64,000 nucleotides of DNA, from assembly GCA_035651155.1 (NCBI GenBank), contig DASRGG010000005.1:78602-142601 (forward strand). The letters are read 5' to 3'. Below, piece after piece: positions 34,700-42,895 of this stretch (its first letter is position 1; each line of letters starts with the position of its first letter). The position numbers and the translations under genes were made by a program. The notes beneath the pieces are model-generated. The model was not told the origin of the DNA. It ran no database searches and saw only the letters and a list, made by a program, of their open reading frames with translations. This DNA is from CF-39 sp035651155 (GTDB lineage Bacteria > Chloroflexota > Limnocylindria > P2-11E).

Positions 34700-35716
34700 T
34701 CAGCCATTGATGTAGGTGTAGCCGAGACACTTGGGGACCTGTGCGACGAACGAGCTGTACAGGCTTCCATTCGGGTTGCGGATGACAACGGAGTAGCTCC
34801 CCGGAGGGACCGGCGACAGGCGGACGTATCCATAGTTCTGCAGCGTTCCGTTGATGTAGATCGCCTTCGGGCCGGGGCTCGTCGAGTCGGTGATTGAGAT
34901 GAATTCCCTGCCGCAGAACGACCCCGGTGCGACTCCGCCACCGCCTCCCTCGGAGCGCGGCCACCAATAGCCCATCGGTACGTTCCCGACGGGGTTCGTG
35001 ACGACGCTCGGCTGATTCCCGACCACGCCCGCGCCACCCGTGAGCGATCCCGGATCGCTCGGTAGCGGCGCGACGGGCGCCTGCGCCACAGGGGTGGCTT
35101 GCGGCGGGACGGCCACCGGCACGCCGGGCACCTGCACGGCCGGCGCGGGCGGTAGCGCGACACCGGATAGGGGCGCGACCTTGTCGATGATCCAGAGCTG
35201 GTAGTCGGCAAGCGACGCGACGAATGCCGTGGTCGCGGCTTCCGTGGCGGATCGTCGCCAAACACCGACGGTGACGACCACGTTCCGCGTCCCCGTCGTG
35301 TAGACCACCGAACCCGCCGGAGCGCCTTGGAAGCTGTACGCGCACGCCTTCGCACCGTCGCCGACCACTGGCGCCCTGATCTCACCTGAGCTCAGCGCCG
35401 GCGGCGTATACGTCCAGTGGTCGCAGGTCGCCGCGGCGATCGCGTCGTAGGACCTCTCCGATGGGTCGAGCACCGTCACGTCGACGCTCACCCAGGGAAA
35501 CGCGCCGGGCCCACTCCACATGCGCGTCCAACTGTCCGTTCCAGCCTGCGCGTCGGTATCGACACCGTACCCCGTCAGTGGAAACTGCTCGGGGGGCAAA
35601 ATGACCTGCTCTGGTCTGAAGGTCACCGCATCCGGGATCGGGGAAGCCGCAACGACGCTCGGGGACACGGTGCCGGTGTAATACCCGGCGACGACGACGG
35701 CGCTGACGATCAGCAA
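34700..35716 (-). CDS. Membrane-anchored or secreted protein of unknown function, start codon apparently lost
   Basis: The listed start is TTG 35716, giving 338 residues that begin in the middle of a hydrophobic segment (LIVSAVVVAGYYTG). The frame continues upstream through KATRLLVIGLL to an ATA codon at 35749-35747. An ATG there would create an ideal Met-Lys signal/anchor, so a change of ATG to ATA is likely. The outer part has a Cys-containing domain (YDAIAAATCDHWTY, ACAYSFQGAPAGSVVYTTG), a Pro/Val/Ala-rich linker, and a C-terminal PEGA-like beta domain. The latter reads IYINGTLQNYGYVRLSPVPP, then SYSVVIRNPNG. It lies in the insertion between purS and purQ, next to a transposase remnant. 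Function unknown. Confidence 0.55.
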   Translation of the reverse strand: MLIVSAVVVAGYYTGTVSPSVVAASPIPDAVTFRPEQVILPPEQFPLTGYGVDTDAQAGTDSWTRMWSGPGAFPWVSVDVTVLDPSERSYDAIAAATCDHWTYTPPALSSGEIRAPVVGDGAKACAYSFQGAPAGSVVYTTGTRNVVVTVGVWRRSATEAATTAFVASLADYQLWIIDKVAPLSGVALPPAPAVQVPGVPVAVPPQATPVAQAPVAPLPSDPGSLTGGAGVVGNQPSVVTNPVGNVPMGYWWPRSEGGGGGVAPGSFCGREFISITDSTSPGPKAIYINGTLQNYGYVRLSPVPPGSYSVVIRNPNGSLYSSFVAQVPKCLGYTYING

Positions 35717-35797
35717 GAGGCCGATGACGAGAAGCCGTGTGGCCTTTATGGGATGAGTCTAGGTACGTCCGTCAACAACGCCGGTGGATCGTGGTCG

Positions 35798-35839
35798 CTG
35801 CTCAGCGACTTTGACAAGGGAATCTGCTCAGAGACTTTG
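35798..35839 (+). repeat. Imperfect 16-base direct repeat, likely end of an insertion sequence
   Basis: CTGCTCAGCGACTTTG at 35798-35813 recurs as CTGCTCAGAGACTTTG at 35824-35839, one mismatch, 26 bases apart. It lies just before a transposase-like reading frame and resembles repeated sub-terminal sites at the left end of an insertion sequence. The other end was not found. Confidence 0.5.
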
Positions 35840-36165
35840 TGAGTGCCCCAGGGGAGGGAAAGGACGCAGTCGTCATGCAGGAGGTCAAGCGCGAAGCGAT
35901 CATCCGGCGGATCCTCGCGGGCAAGCTCGACGTCACAGAAGCAGCGCTGCTGCTTGGGCTTTCCGAGCGGCAGATCTGGCGTCTCAAATCCCGCTTCCTC
36001 GCTGGTCCCGGCGGTCTCGCTCACGGCAACCGCGGCCACGCACCGGTCAACCGCATCGATCCCACGCGTGCGGCCCGCATCGTGTCCCTCGCCAAAGGGG
36101 CCTACGTCGGGATCAATGACAGCCAAGTCACCGATCTCCTCACCAGCCGCGAGGCGTTCAGCGAT
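35839..36165 (+). mobile_element. Transposase N-terminal remnant (ISNCY-type helix-turn-helix part)
   Basis: From GTG 35839 the frame encodes a well-formed helix-turn-helix region: VKREAIIRRILAGKLDVTEA, ALLLGLSERQIWRLKSRFLA and HGNRGHAPVNRIDPTRAARI. KGAYVGINDSQVTDLLTSRE follows. This pattern is typical of the N-terminus of ISNCY-like transposases. After about 105 residues the similarity ends and the frame runs into unrelated sequence (to 36312), so the DDE catalytic domain is missing. The fragment marks the region between purS and purQ as a site of past insertion. Family assignment is from memory of the motif, not from a search. Confidence 0.65.
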
Positions 36166-36208
36166 CCGATGCGCCGACACGACGAACAACGGAGGCTCGG
36201 TAACACCA

Positions 36209-36709
36209 TCACCCCCGCACCGCGCCAAGGTGCGCTTCGAGGCAACGAAGAACGACGTCGTAGGGATCGTCGGGCGTTCCATAGACCTGCCACGTGCCAC
36301 TCGGGAGACTGAATTCGGTCGTGACGTGAACCGGCACGGTCTTCGATCGGTACTGCGTTCCCGTTCGGCCGTCAGCGAACGTGACCGCGGCTTCATCGTG
36401 AGCCGCGACGGTCCACCAGTCCGTGATGAACGTCACCGAGGAGTTCGAACGAGCCCGCTCAGGTGCAGGGGTGATGATGCGGATCATCGCGTCCGGCGAC
36501 CGCAGCGCGTAGTCAGGAGCTCCGGGTGGGTATGACGAGCCGGTCCACCCAGGCGGCGCGCAACTGTTCACGGCCGCGAGGGTGTCGGTGCCGCGACGCG
36601 TTGGATTCACGGGCGTCGGATTCGGGGCCGAACAGGATGTCGCGCCGATGGCACTGATCACGAGCGCGGCAAGACCGCACCTGATGCGTCCCGTCGCGTT
36701 CCAGGACAT
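36209..36709 (-). CDS. Putative lipoprotein/secreted protein of unknown function
   Basis: This 166-residue protein begins MSWNATGRIRCGLAALVISA, with a hydrophobic core and a cleavage or lipobox-like ATSC (Cys about 26), then a Pro/Thr-rich stretch. The remainder (RSNSSVTFITDWWTVAAHDE, TEFSLPSGTWQVYGTPDDPY) looks like a small beta-rich domain. No family is recognised. It is on the same strand as the pur genes, 12 bases after the purS stop. It belongs to the insert that separates purS from purQ. Its 3' end comes close to the transposase remnant on the other strand. Confidence 0.5.
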   Translation of the reverse strand: MSWNATGRIRCGLAALVISAIGATSCSAPNPTPVNPTRRGTDTLAAVNSCAPPGWTGSSYPPGAPDYALRSPDAMIRIITPAPERARSNSSVTFITDWWTVAAHDEAAVTFADGRTGTQYRSKTVPVHVTTEFSLPSGTWQVYGTPDDPYDVVLRCLEAHLGAVRG

Positions 36710-36721
36710 TCTCGACGGCCT

Positions 36722-36985
36722 CTATCGGTAGACCGTTTCGACCGTCGTGAGCTCGTACGTGTAGTCCTCGATCACCGGGTTCGCGAGGAGCTCGCTGCCC
36801 ATGAGCGCCACGGCCTCGCGCGCGGCGCCCTCGTCGGAAGCGTCGAAGGTCACGACGATCTCCTTGCCGGTGCGCACGCTGGACACGTCGAGCCCGAGCG
36901 ACCGCAGCGCGCCCCGGGCGGCGTCGCCCTGCGGGTCGCGCACCTCGGGCTTGGTCCGCACGTGGATCGTGGCGACGAACCTCAC
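36722..36985 (-). CDS. purS: Phosphoribosylformylglycinamidine synthase subunit PurS
   Basis: This protein of 87 residues starts at GTG 36985, overlapping the purC stop by 4 bases (GTGA). It shows the PurS fold: FVATIHVRTKPEVRDPQGDA, then ALRSLGLDVSSVRTGKEIVV and SELLANPVIEDYTYELT. PurS bridges PurL and PurQ. It remains attached to purC but is separated from purQ by an insert holding two unknown secreted proteins and a transposase remnant. The subunit genes are therefore probably expressed from one long transcript or from a second promoter. Confidence 0.93.
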   Translation of the reverse strand: MRFVATIHVRTKPEVRDPQGDAARGALRSLGLDVSSVRTGKEIVVTFDASDEGAAREAVALMGSELLANPVIEDYTYELTTVETVYR

Positions 36986-37869
36986 GGCAGCTTCTCTCCG
37001 GTGATGCGCTCGTAGCACTCGCGGTAGCGGTCGGCCGTCCCGCTGACGACGTCGTCGGGGAGCTCGGGCGCGGGCGGCTCCCTGTTCCATCCCGAGAGCG
37101 TCAGGAAGTCGCGCACGTACTGCTTGTCGTAGGAGGGCGGCGAGCCGCCCGGTGTGTACGTCGACGCCTCCCAGTAGCGCGAGGAATCGGGCGTGAGCGC
37201 CTCGTCGATGAGCGTGAGCTTGCCGTCGTAGAAGCCGAACTCGAACTTCGTGTCCGCGAGGATCAGGCCGCGGCCGAGCGCGTACGCGTGCGCGAAGCGG
37301 TAGAGCGCGAGGGTCGCCTGCTCGAGCTCCCTCGCGAGATCGGTGCCGACCATCGCGGCGAGCTGCGCGCGGCTGATGTTCTCGTCGTGCCCGGTGGTCG
37401 CCTTCGTCGCGGGCGTGAAGATCGGATCCGCGAGGCGCTCCGACTCGATGAGGCCCGGCGGCAGCGGCTCTCCCGCCACGGTGCCGAGCGCCTTGTACTC
37501 CGTCCACGCGGATCCAGAGATGTACCCGCGCGCGACGCACTCGATGTCCACGCGCTCGCAGCGCTTCACGAGCACCGCGCGCTGCGCGAGCTCCTTGCGC
37601 TCGCGGAAGGCCGGCGGGAAGCGGCGGATATCCGTCGACACGAGGTGGTTCGGCACGATGTGCGCGGTCTTCCGGAACCAGAAGCTGGAGAGCCGCGTGA
37701 GGACGCGGCCCTTGTCCGGGATCGGCGTCGGCAGAACGGCGTCGAACGCCGACAGCCGATCGCTCGCGACGATGACGAGGCGATCGCCGCCGGCCTCGTA
37801 CACGTCGCGGACCTTGCCGCGCCGCCAGAGGGACGCGCCGGGGACGTCGGTCTGGACGATCGTGCTCAC
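36982..37869 (-). CDS. purC: Phosphoribosylaminoimidazole-succinocarboxamide synthase
   Basis: This 295-residue enzyme ligates aspartate to CAIR using ATP. GKVRDVYEAGGDRLVIVASD and RLSAFDAVLPTPIPDKG form the nucleotide region. CVARGYISGSAWTEYKALGT and LIDEALTPDSSRYWEAS are the family signatures. The GTG start (37869) overlaps the purB stop by 4 bases. The length is the longer type (about 295) rather than the ~240-residue type of E. coli. Downstream purS overlaps its stop. Confidence 0.95.
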   Translation of the reverse strand: MSTIVQTDVPGASLWRRGKVRDVYEAGGDRLVIVASDRLSAFDAVLPTPIPDKGRVLTRLSSFWFRKTAHIVPNHLVSTDIRRFPPAFRERKELAQRAVLVKRCERVDIECVARGYISGSAWTEYKALGTVAGEPLPPGLIESERLADPIFTPATKATTGHDENISRAQLAAMVGTDLARELEQATLALYRFAHAYALGRGLILADTKFEFGFYDGKLTLIDEALTPDSSRYWEASTYTPGGSPPSYDKQYVRDFLTLSGWNREPPAPELPDDVVSGTADRYRECYERITGEKLP

Positions 37870-39269
37870 TCGGGAAGTACCCCCTTCAGCTTCTCTCTCC
37901 ATAGCGCGGTGACCGAGCGGGCGACCTCGGGCGCGATGCCCAGGTAGTCCTCCGGGCGCTCGAGCGTGCGCCGCTCGGCCGGCGTGAGCTTCTTCAGGAA
38001 CGCGCGCACGTCGATGTCCTGCGCCGCGACCTCGAGCACCGTGCGCCCGCCGCGCTCGGCCTCGAGCGTGAGCTTGCGCACCGCCTCGTGCGCGTCGGGG
38101 TGCCCGTACTTCGCGAGCAGGACGTACAGCGGCTCCGCGACGATCGCGCCGCGCGACATCGCGAGGTTCGCCTTCAGGCGGTCGCGGTCGACGCGCATGT
38201 TCTCGAGCGACGAGGTGAGCCGTCCCGCGGCATAGGCCGTCGCCGCGAGGATCTCGCCCAGGAACCGCTGCGACGCGGAGTTCGTGAGGTCCCGCTGGTG
38301 CTCGCTGATCTGGTCCATGTACGTGGTGAGCACGCGCGGCGCCATCGCCTTCCAGATCGACTTCACGTTCTCGAAGGAGACCGGATTGCGCTTGTGCGGC
38401 ATGGTCGAGGATCCGACCTGGTCGGCCGAGAAGGACTCGGCGACCTCGCCGATCTCGGTCCGCTGGAGGTGGCGCATGTCGTCGGCCATGTTCGCCATCA
38501 CGCCGAGCGCCGTGACGCACGCGTGCGCCAGATCGGTCCACGGCTCGGGCTCGACGATCTGCGACGACATCGGCCGGGGGTCGAGGCCGAGGGACCTGAG
38601 GAATCGCTTCTCCAGCGCGCGGGGGCTCGTCGACGCGACGAGGCCCATCGCGTTGTACGCGCCGACCGCGCCCGAGAGCTTCCCGGGCAGGCGGCGCGCG
38701 ACGGCCGCGAGCGCCTGCGTGCGGTCACCCAGCCGGGAGACGTACTGCGCCATCGCGAAGCCGAAGGTGATCGGCTCGGCGTGGCGGCCGTGCGTGCGTC
38801 CGATCTGGGGCGTCTCGGCCTCCGCCTCGGCGATCGCGATGCAGCGCGCGACGAGCCGCGCGAGGGCCGGCACGAGGACGTGGTCCACGCACTCGCGATA
38901 GCGGAGCGCGTTCGCGGTGTCGACGATGTCGTACGAGGTCGCTCCGAGGTGGACGTACCGCTTCGCCTCGTCGGAGACGCGCGCGCGGATCACGTTCACC
39001 AGCGCGCGCACGTCGTGCCGCGTCTTCGACTCCTCGTCGGCGACCTCCTGCGGCGTGACCTGGTCCGCGCCCCGCGCGATCTCGTCGGCGAGCGCGTGGT
39101 CGATGATCTTCGCGTCGGCCATCGCGAGCGCGAGCGCGCCTTCGACGCGCGCCTGGTAGCGGATGACGGCGGCCGCCGAGAGATACGGTCCGAGCTCCTT
39201 CTGGAGCTTCGCGTCGCCGCCGACGAAGCGGTAGTCGATCGGGCTGATCGCGTCCCAGCGGCCGTTCAT
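37866..39269 (-). CDS. purB: Adenylosuccinate lyase
   Basis: This 467-residue fumarase-superfamily enzyme splits SAICAR and adenylosuccinate. The signature loop is GSSTMPHKRNPVSFENV. IGRTHGRHAEPITFGFAMAQ holds the catalytic His region and HLGATSYDIVDTANALRYRE binds substrate. It serves both the IMP pathway (with purC) and the AMP branch (with purA at 47-48 kb). The ATG overlaps the stop of a 36-codon ORF by 4 bases, and that ORF in turn overlaps purE. Confidence 0.96.
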   Translation of the reverse strand: MNGRWDAISPIDYRFVGGDAKLQKELGPYLSAAAVIRYQARVEGALALAMADAKIIDHALADEIARGADQVTPQEVADEESKTRHDVRALVNVIRARVSDEAKRYVHLGATSYDIVDTANALRYRECVDHVLVPALARLVARCIAIAEAEAETPQIGRTHGRHAEPITFGFAMAQYVSRLGDRTQALAAVARRLPGKLSGAVGAYNAMGLVASTSPRALEKRFLRSLGLDPRPMSSQIVEPEPWTDLAHACVTALGVMANMADDMRHLQRTEIGEVAESFSADQVGSSTMPHKRNPVSFENVKSIWKAMAPRVLTTYMDQISEHQRDLTNSASQRFLGEILAATAYAAGRLTSSLENMRVDRDRLKANLAMSRGAIVAEPLYVLLAKYGHPDAHEAVRKLTLEAERGGRTVLEVAAQDIDVRAFLKKLTPAERRTLERPEDYLGIAPEVARSVTALWREKLKGVLPE

Positions 39270-39376
39270 GCTTTTCGCACTCGTCTCCGCCCGCTTCGCG
39301 GCGTCGCCTCGTCGCGACGCTCCGCTCTGGCGGACTCGCTCGTCGCGGCAAAGCCGCTCCTCGCTCGATTTTTCAT
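39266..39376 (-). CDS. 36-codon basic ORF bridging purE and purB by ATGA overlaps
   Basis: The ATG at 39376 overlaps the purE stop (ATGA), and the TGA at 39268-39266 overlaps the purB ATG. The frame therefore exactly fills the gap with coupled joints on both sides. The peptide begins MKNRARSGFAATSESARAER and is strongly basic at the end (RRRVRKA). No homologue is recognised. It could be a real small protein, or simply a translated linker that carries ribosomes from purE to purB. Its Arg/Ala/Ser content looks like translated repetitive GC-rich DNA. Confidence 0.4.
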   Translation of the reverse strand: MKNRARSGFAATSESARAERRDEATPRSGRRRVRKA

Positions 39377-39852
39377 CCGGCGAGCACCTTCGCCGCCATG
39401 CCCTCGCGGAGCATCTTCACGCGGCCGGCGAGCGCGTCGTCCGCGACCGCGAGGATCTCCGCCGCGAGGATGCCGGCGTTCGCCGCGCCGGCGTCGCCGA
39501 GCGCGACCGTCGCGACGGGGATGCCGCGCGGCATCTGCACGATCGAGAGCAGCGCGTCGAGCCCGTTGGCGACGGCGTTCGGCGCGACGAGCGGCACTCC
39601 GATCACCGGTCGCGTCGTGAGCGACGCGACGACGCCCGGCAGATGCGCCGCGGCGCCGGCGCCGGCGATGAACACGCGGACGCCGCGCTTCTCCGATCCG
39701 GCGACCCAGTCGCGGAGCGCGTCCGGCGTCCGGTGCGCCGAGAGGACCCGCACCTCCGTCTCGACGCCGAGGCCGCGCAGCGTCTCCTCGGCGTTCTTCA
39801 TCACCGGCTCGTCCGACCGGCTGCCCATCACGATCCCCACGAGCAGTCTCAC
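39373..39852 (-). CDS. purE: N5-carboxyaminoimidazole ribonucleotide mutase PurE
   Basis: This 159-residue protein has the class I signature GIVMGSRSDEPVMKNA, the RVLSAHRTPDALRDW active-site His and GAGAAAHLPGVVASLTTRPV. It moves the carboxylate of N5-CAIR to give CAIR. No purK, which makes N5-CAIR, is present in the window, so it must lie elsewhere or the enzyme uses AIR directly. The GTG start overlaps the purD stop by 4 bases. The normal length and motifs make the assignment safe. Confidence 0.95.
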   Translation of the reverse strand: MRLLVGIVMGSRSDEPVMKNAEETLRGLGVETEVRVLSAHRTPDALRDWVAGSEKRGVRVFIAGAGAAAHLPGVVASLTTRPVIGVPLVAPNAVANGLDALLSIVQMPRGIPVATVALGDAGAANAGILAAEILAVADDALAGRVKMLREGMAAKVLAG

Positions 39853-41219
39853 GCGACAACCACCTCACCCCGCGCGATGTCCGAACGATAGAACTTGCTC
39901 TCGAAGGTCACGCGCTCGGCGCCGGCGTAGGCCTTCTCGTGAGCCTCCGCGACGGTCGCGCCGCCGGCGACGATGTGGATCGCGCGGCCGCCGGCCGTCG
40001 CGAATCCGCCGTCGGGCAGCGGGCGCGTCGCTCCGTGGAACGCGTACACGCCCTCGGGCAAGCGGTCGAGCCCCTCGACGCGTTCGCCGATCTTTGGCAC
40101 GGCCGGATAGCCCTTCGCGCACAGCACCACGTCGACGTACGCGCGCTGGCTGAAGCGAAGGGGATGCTCGCGCACGTATTCCGCGAGCCGACCCTCCCCC
40201 AGCGCGACCATGAGCTTCGCGAAATCCCCGCCGAGGCGCGGCAGCGTGACCTCGGCCTCCGGATCGCCGAAGCGCGCGTTGTACTCGAGCACCTTGTACC
40301 CGTCGCGCGTGCGCATGAGGCCGGCGAAGATGACGCCGCGATACGGGATGCCGCGCGCGACGAGCGCCCGAGCGATCGGCGCGATCGTCTCCTCCGCGAC
40401 ACGCTGCGCGTCCTCGTCGGTCAGCACGCTGGTCGGCGAGATCGCGCCCATTCCGCCGGTGTTCGGGCCGGTATCGCCCTCGCCGACGCGCTTGTGGTCG
40501 CGCGCCGGGGGGAGCGCGACGACGGTCTCGCCGTCCACGAGCGCCTGGAGGCTCGCCTCCTCACCCTCGAGCACCTCTTCGAAGACCACCGCGCCGCTGT
40601 TGGTCGGCGGCGTGCCGATCGCGACGCGCGCCTCCTCGACGGTGTGGCACACGGTCACGCCTTTGCCGGCCGCGAGGCCGTCGGCCTTCACCACGAGCGG
40701 CATGCTCCACCGCGCGAGAGCCGCGCGCGCGTCGTCCGCGGTGCGGAAGGATTCCCAGCGCGCCGTCGCGACGCCGGTCTCGGCCATGAGCTGCTTCGCG
40801 AAGGTCTTGCTCCATTCGATCTTCCCGGCCTCGCGCGACGGGGCGACGGTCGCGACGCTCGCGCGGCGCAGGTGATCGCCGACGCCCTCGGCGACGAGCT
40901 CGTCCGGTCCGACGATGGCGAGGTCGATGTGCGAGGCGGCGAGGTGCTGCTGGAGACGTCCCGCGTCGCGGACCGGGAAGTCGAGCACGCGCGTGAACAG
41001 CGCCATGCCCGCGTTGCCGGGCACGACGTCGATCGTGGCGACGCTGTCGCATCGCGCCAGCCGCCACGCGATCGCGTACTCGCGGCCGCCGCCGCCGAGG
41101 ACGAGGCAGTTGAGACCAGGCGCGCCGCCGGATCGTCCGGGGCTGCGATTCGCGCGCTGCTCGCGGATGATCCGCTGCACGCGCTCGCCGTCGCTCAAGA
41201 AGTCCTTTATCGCGCGCAT
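39849..41219 (-). CDS. purD: Phosphoribosylamine-glycine ligase with an N-terminal extension
   Basis: This 456-residue ATP-grasp enzyme makes GAR from PRA, glycine and ATP. LNCLVLGGGGREYAIAWRLA is the normal N-terminus of the family (usually GGGGREHAI). LVVKADGLAAGKGVTVCHTV, GEGDTGPNTGGMGAISP and YNARFGDPEAEV are ATP-grasp motifs. About 36 residues precede this (MRAIKDFLSDGERVQRIIRE, then Arg/Ser/Gly-rich), which is unusual. ATG 41219 nevertheless has GGAGG seven bases upstream, and no better start follows. A strong hairpin and an overlapping 24-codon leader frame lie directly before it (41207-41281). Confidence 0.93.
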   Translation of the reverse strand: MRAIKDFLSDGERVQRIIREQRANRSPGRSGGAPGLNCLVLGGGGREYAIAWRLARCDSVATIDVVPGNAGMALFTRVLDFPVRDAGRLQQHLAASHIDLAIVGPDELVAEGVGDHLRRASVATVAPSREAGKIEWSKTFAKQLMAETGVATARWESFRTADDARAALARWSMPLVVKADGLAAGKGVTVCHTVEEARVAIGTPPTNSGAVVFEEVLEGEEASLQALVDGETVVALPPARDHKRVGEGDTGPNTGGMGAISPTSVLTDEDAQRVAEETIAPIARALVARGIPYRGVIFAGLMRTRDGYKVLEYNARFGDPEAEVTLPRLGGDFAKLMVALGEGRLAEYVREHPLRFSQRAYVDVVLCAKGYPAVPKIGERVEGLDRLPEGVYAFHGATRPLPDGGFATAGGRAIHIVAGGATVAEAHEKAYAGAERVTFESKFYRSDIARGEVVVA

Positions 41220-41228
41220 GCCTGTTCC

Positions 41229-41271
41229 TCCGCGCAGCGGCGTCGGCCTGGCGCCGGGGCCGCTGCGCGGA
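41229..41271 (-). promoter_or_regulatory. 13-bp hairpin covering part of the purD ribosome-binding site
   Basis: GCCGCTGCGCGGA (41259-41271) and TCCGCGCAGCGGC (41229-41241) are perfect complements around a 17-base loop. In the minus-strand transcript between guaA and purD the 3' arm ends in GGA, which forms the first part of the GGAGG site for purD. A 24-codon frame (ATG 41281 to TGA 41207) runs through the hairpin and ends 12 bases inside purD. Folding should lower purD initiation, and translation of the leader frame could open it. Confidence 0.55.
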
Positions 41272-41286
41272 CACCCGTCATGCGGC

Positions 41287-42888
41287 TCACTCCCACTCGA
41301 TCGTCGCCGGCGGCTTGCTCGAGACGTCGTACACCACGCGGTTCACCTCGGGGATCTCGTTCACGATCCGCGCGCTGATGCGCGCGAGCACGTCGTACGG
41401 GATGCGCGCCCAGTCGGCGGTCATGTAGTCCTCGGTGGTGACGGCGCGCAGCGCGACGAGCCAGCCGTACGTGCGGAAGTCGCCCATCACGCCGACGCTC
41501 CGCACGGGCGTGAGCACCGCGAACGCCTGCGCGACGGTGCGGTAGAGATCCGCCGCGCGCAGCTCCTCGAGGAAGATCGCGTCCGCCTTGCGCAGCACGT
41601 CGAGGCGGTCCTTCGTGATCGCGCCGATGACGCGGACGGCGAGGCCGGGACCGGGGAACGGGTGGCGCCAGAGGATGTCCTCCGGGATGCCGAGCTCGGC
41701 GCCGACGCGGCGCACCTCGTCCTTGAACAGGCGCCGCAGCGGCTCGACGACGGCGAGGTCCATCACCTCGGGCAGGCCGCCGACGTTGTGGTGCGTCTTG
41801 ATGCGCGCGCTCGTCTTCGAATCGCGGCTCTTCGACTCGATGACATCCGGATAGATCGTCCCCTGCACGAGGAGGGCTTTGCCCGCTCCCGCGCCGACGA
41901 GGCCGATCTTCTTCGCCTGCTCCTCGAAGCTGCGGATGAACTCCTCGCCGATGATGGTGCGCTTCCGCTCCGGGTCCTCGACGTCCCGGAGCTTCGCGAG
42001 GAACCGCTCGGACGCGTCGACGTGCACGAGGCGCAGCCGCGGGCCGAACGTGGCGACGACCTGCTCGGCCTCGCCCGCGCGCAGCAGACCGTGATCGATG
42101 AAGACGCAGGTGAGGCGGTCGCCGATCGCCTTCGCGACCAGCGCGGCGGCGACCGCCGAGTCGACGCCGCCGGAGAGCGCGCAGATCGCGCGCCCATCGC
42201 CGATGGCGCGGCGCAATTCCGCGACCGCCTCCTCGACGAACGCGGCCGGCGTCCAGTCGCCCTCGCAGCCGCAGACGCGGTAGAGGAAGTTGCGCAGCAC
42301 CTCGGAGCCGCGCGGCGTGTGCATGACCTCGGGGTGGAACTGCACCGCGAAGCGGTTCCGTCCGTCGCTCATCGCGGCGAGCGGAAGGCGGTCGGTGCTC
42401 GCGACGCCGTGGAATCCGGTGGGCAGGCGCTTCACCGTGTCGCCGTGGCTCATCCACGCGCGCTCGCTCTGGCCGAGCCCCTCGAAGAGTCCGGACGCGT
42501 CGCCGATCGTGACCGTCGCGGGGCCGTACTCGCGCTTCCCTTCCGGCGCGACCTCGCCGCCGAGCACGTGCGCCATGAGGTGCATGCCGTAGCAGATGCC
42601 GAGCACCGGGAAGCGGCCGTCGAGGATGGCCGGCTCGATGCCCGGCGCGTCCTTCTCGTACACCGACGCGGGCCCGCCGGAGAGGATCACGCCGACGACG
42701 CCGCGGCGCGCGAGCTCGCCGGCGGTCACGTCGTGAGGGAAGATCTCGCAGTACACGCGCGACTCACGCACGCGGCGCGCGATGAGCTGGGTGTACTGGC
42801 TTCCGTAGTCGAGGATCGCGAGGGTCTGGCGCCGCTGCTGGGCGGACTCCCCCTCCGTGCGGTGGAGGCGGGCGTCCGGCGCGCTCAC
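41287..42888 (-). CDS. guaA: GMP synthase (glutamine-hydrolysing)
   Basis: This 533-residue bifunctional enzyme has an N-terminal glutaminase domain: ILDYGSQYTQLIARRVRE, Cys 99 in VLGICYGMHLMAHVLGG and the His-Glu pair in VQFHPEVMHTP. The ATP-pyrophosphatase domain carries the P-loop ICALSGGVDSAVAAALV. The dimerisation domain ends VVYDVSSKPPATIEWE, as in nearly all GuaA proteins. It converts XMP to GMP. guaB ends 7 bases upstream and purD follows after the hairpin-containing gap. About 20 residues at the N-terminus (before TLAILDYGS) are extra. Confidence 0.97.
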   Translation of the reverse strand: MSAPDARLHRTEGESAQQRRQTLAILDYGSQYTQLIARRVRESRVYCEIFPHDVTAGELARRGVVGVILSGGPASVYEKDAPGIEPAILDGRFPVLGICYGMHLMAHVLGGEVAPEGKREYGPATVTIGDASGLFEGLGQSERAWMSHGDTVKRLPTGFHGVASTDRLPLAAMSDGRNRFAVQFHPEVMHTPRGSEVLRNFLYRVCGCEGDWTPAAFVEEAVAELRRAIGDGRAICALSGGVDSAVAAALVAKAIGDRLTCVFIDHGLLRAGEAEQVVATFGPRLRLVHVDASERFLAKLRDVEDPERKRTIIGEEFIRSFEEQAKKIGLVGAGAGKALLVQGTIYPDVIESKSRDSKTSARIKTHHNVGGLPEVMDLAVVEPLRRLFKDEVRRVGAELGIPEDILWRHPFPGPGLAVRVIGAITKDRLDVLRKADAIFLEELRAADLYRTVAQAFAVLTPVRSVGVMGDFRTYGWLVALRAVTTEDYMTADWARIPYDVLARISARIVNEIPEVNRVVYDVSSKPPATIEWE

Positions 42889-42895
42889 GTGTCGA

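Noticed and set aside
36165..36312. Continuation of the transposase frame to 36312
   Set aside because: Composition changes to Arg-rich sequence antisense to the lipoprotein gene, so the match ends near 36165.
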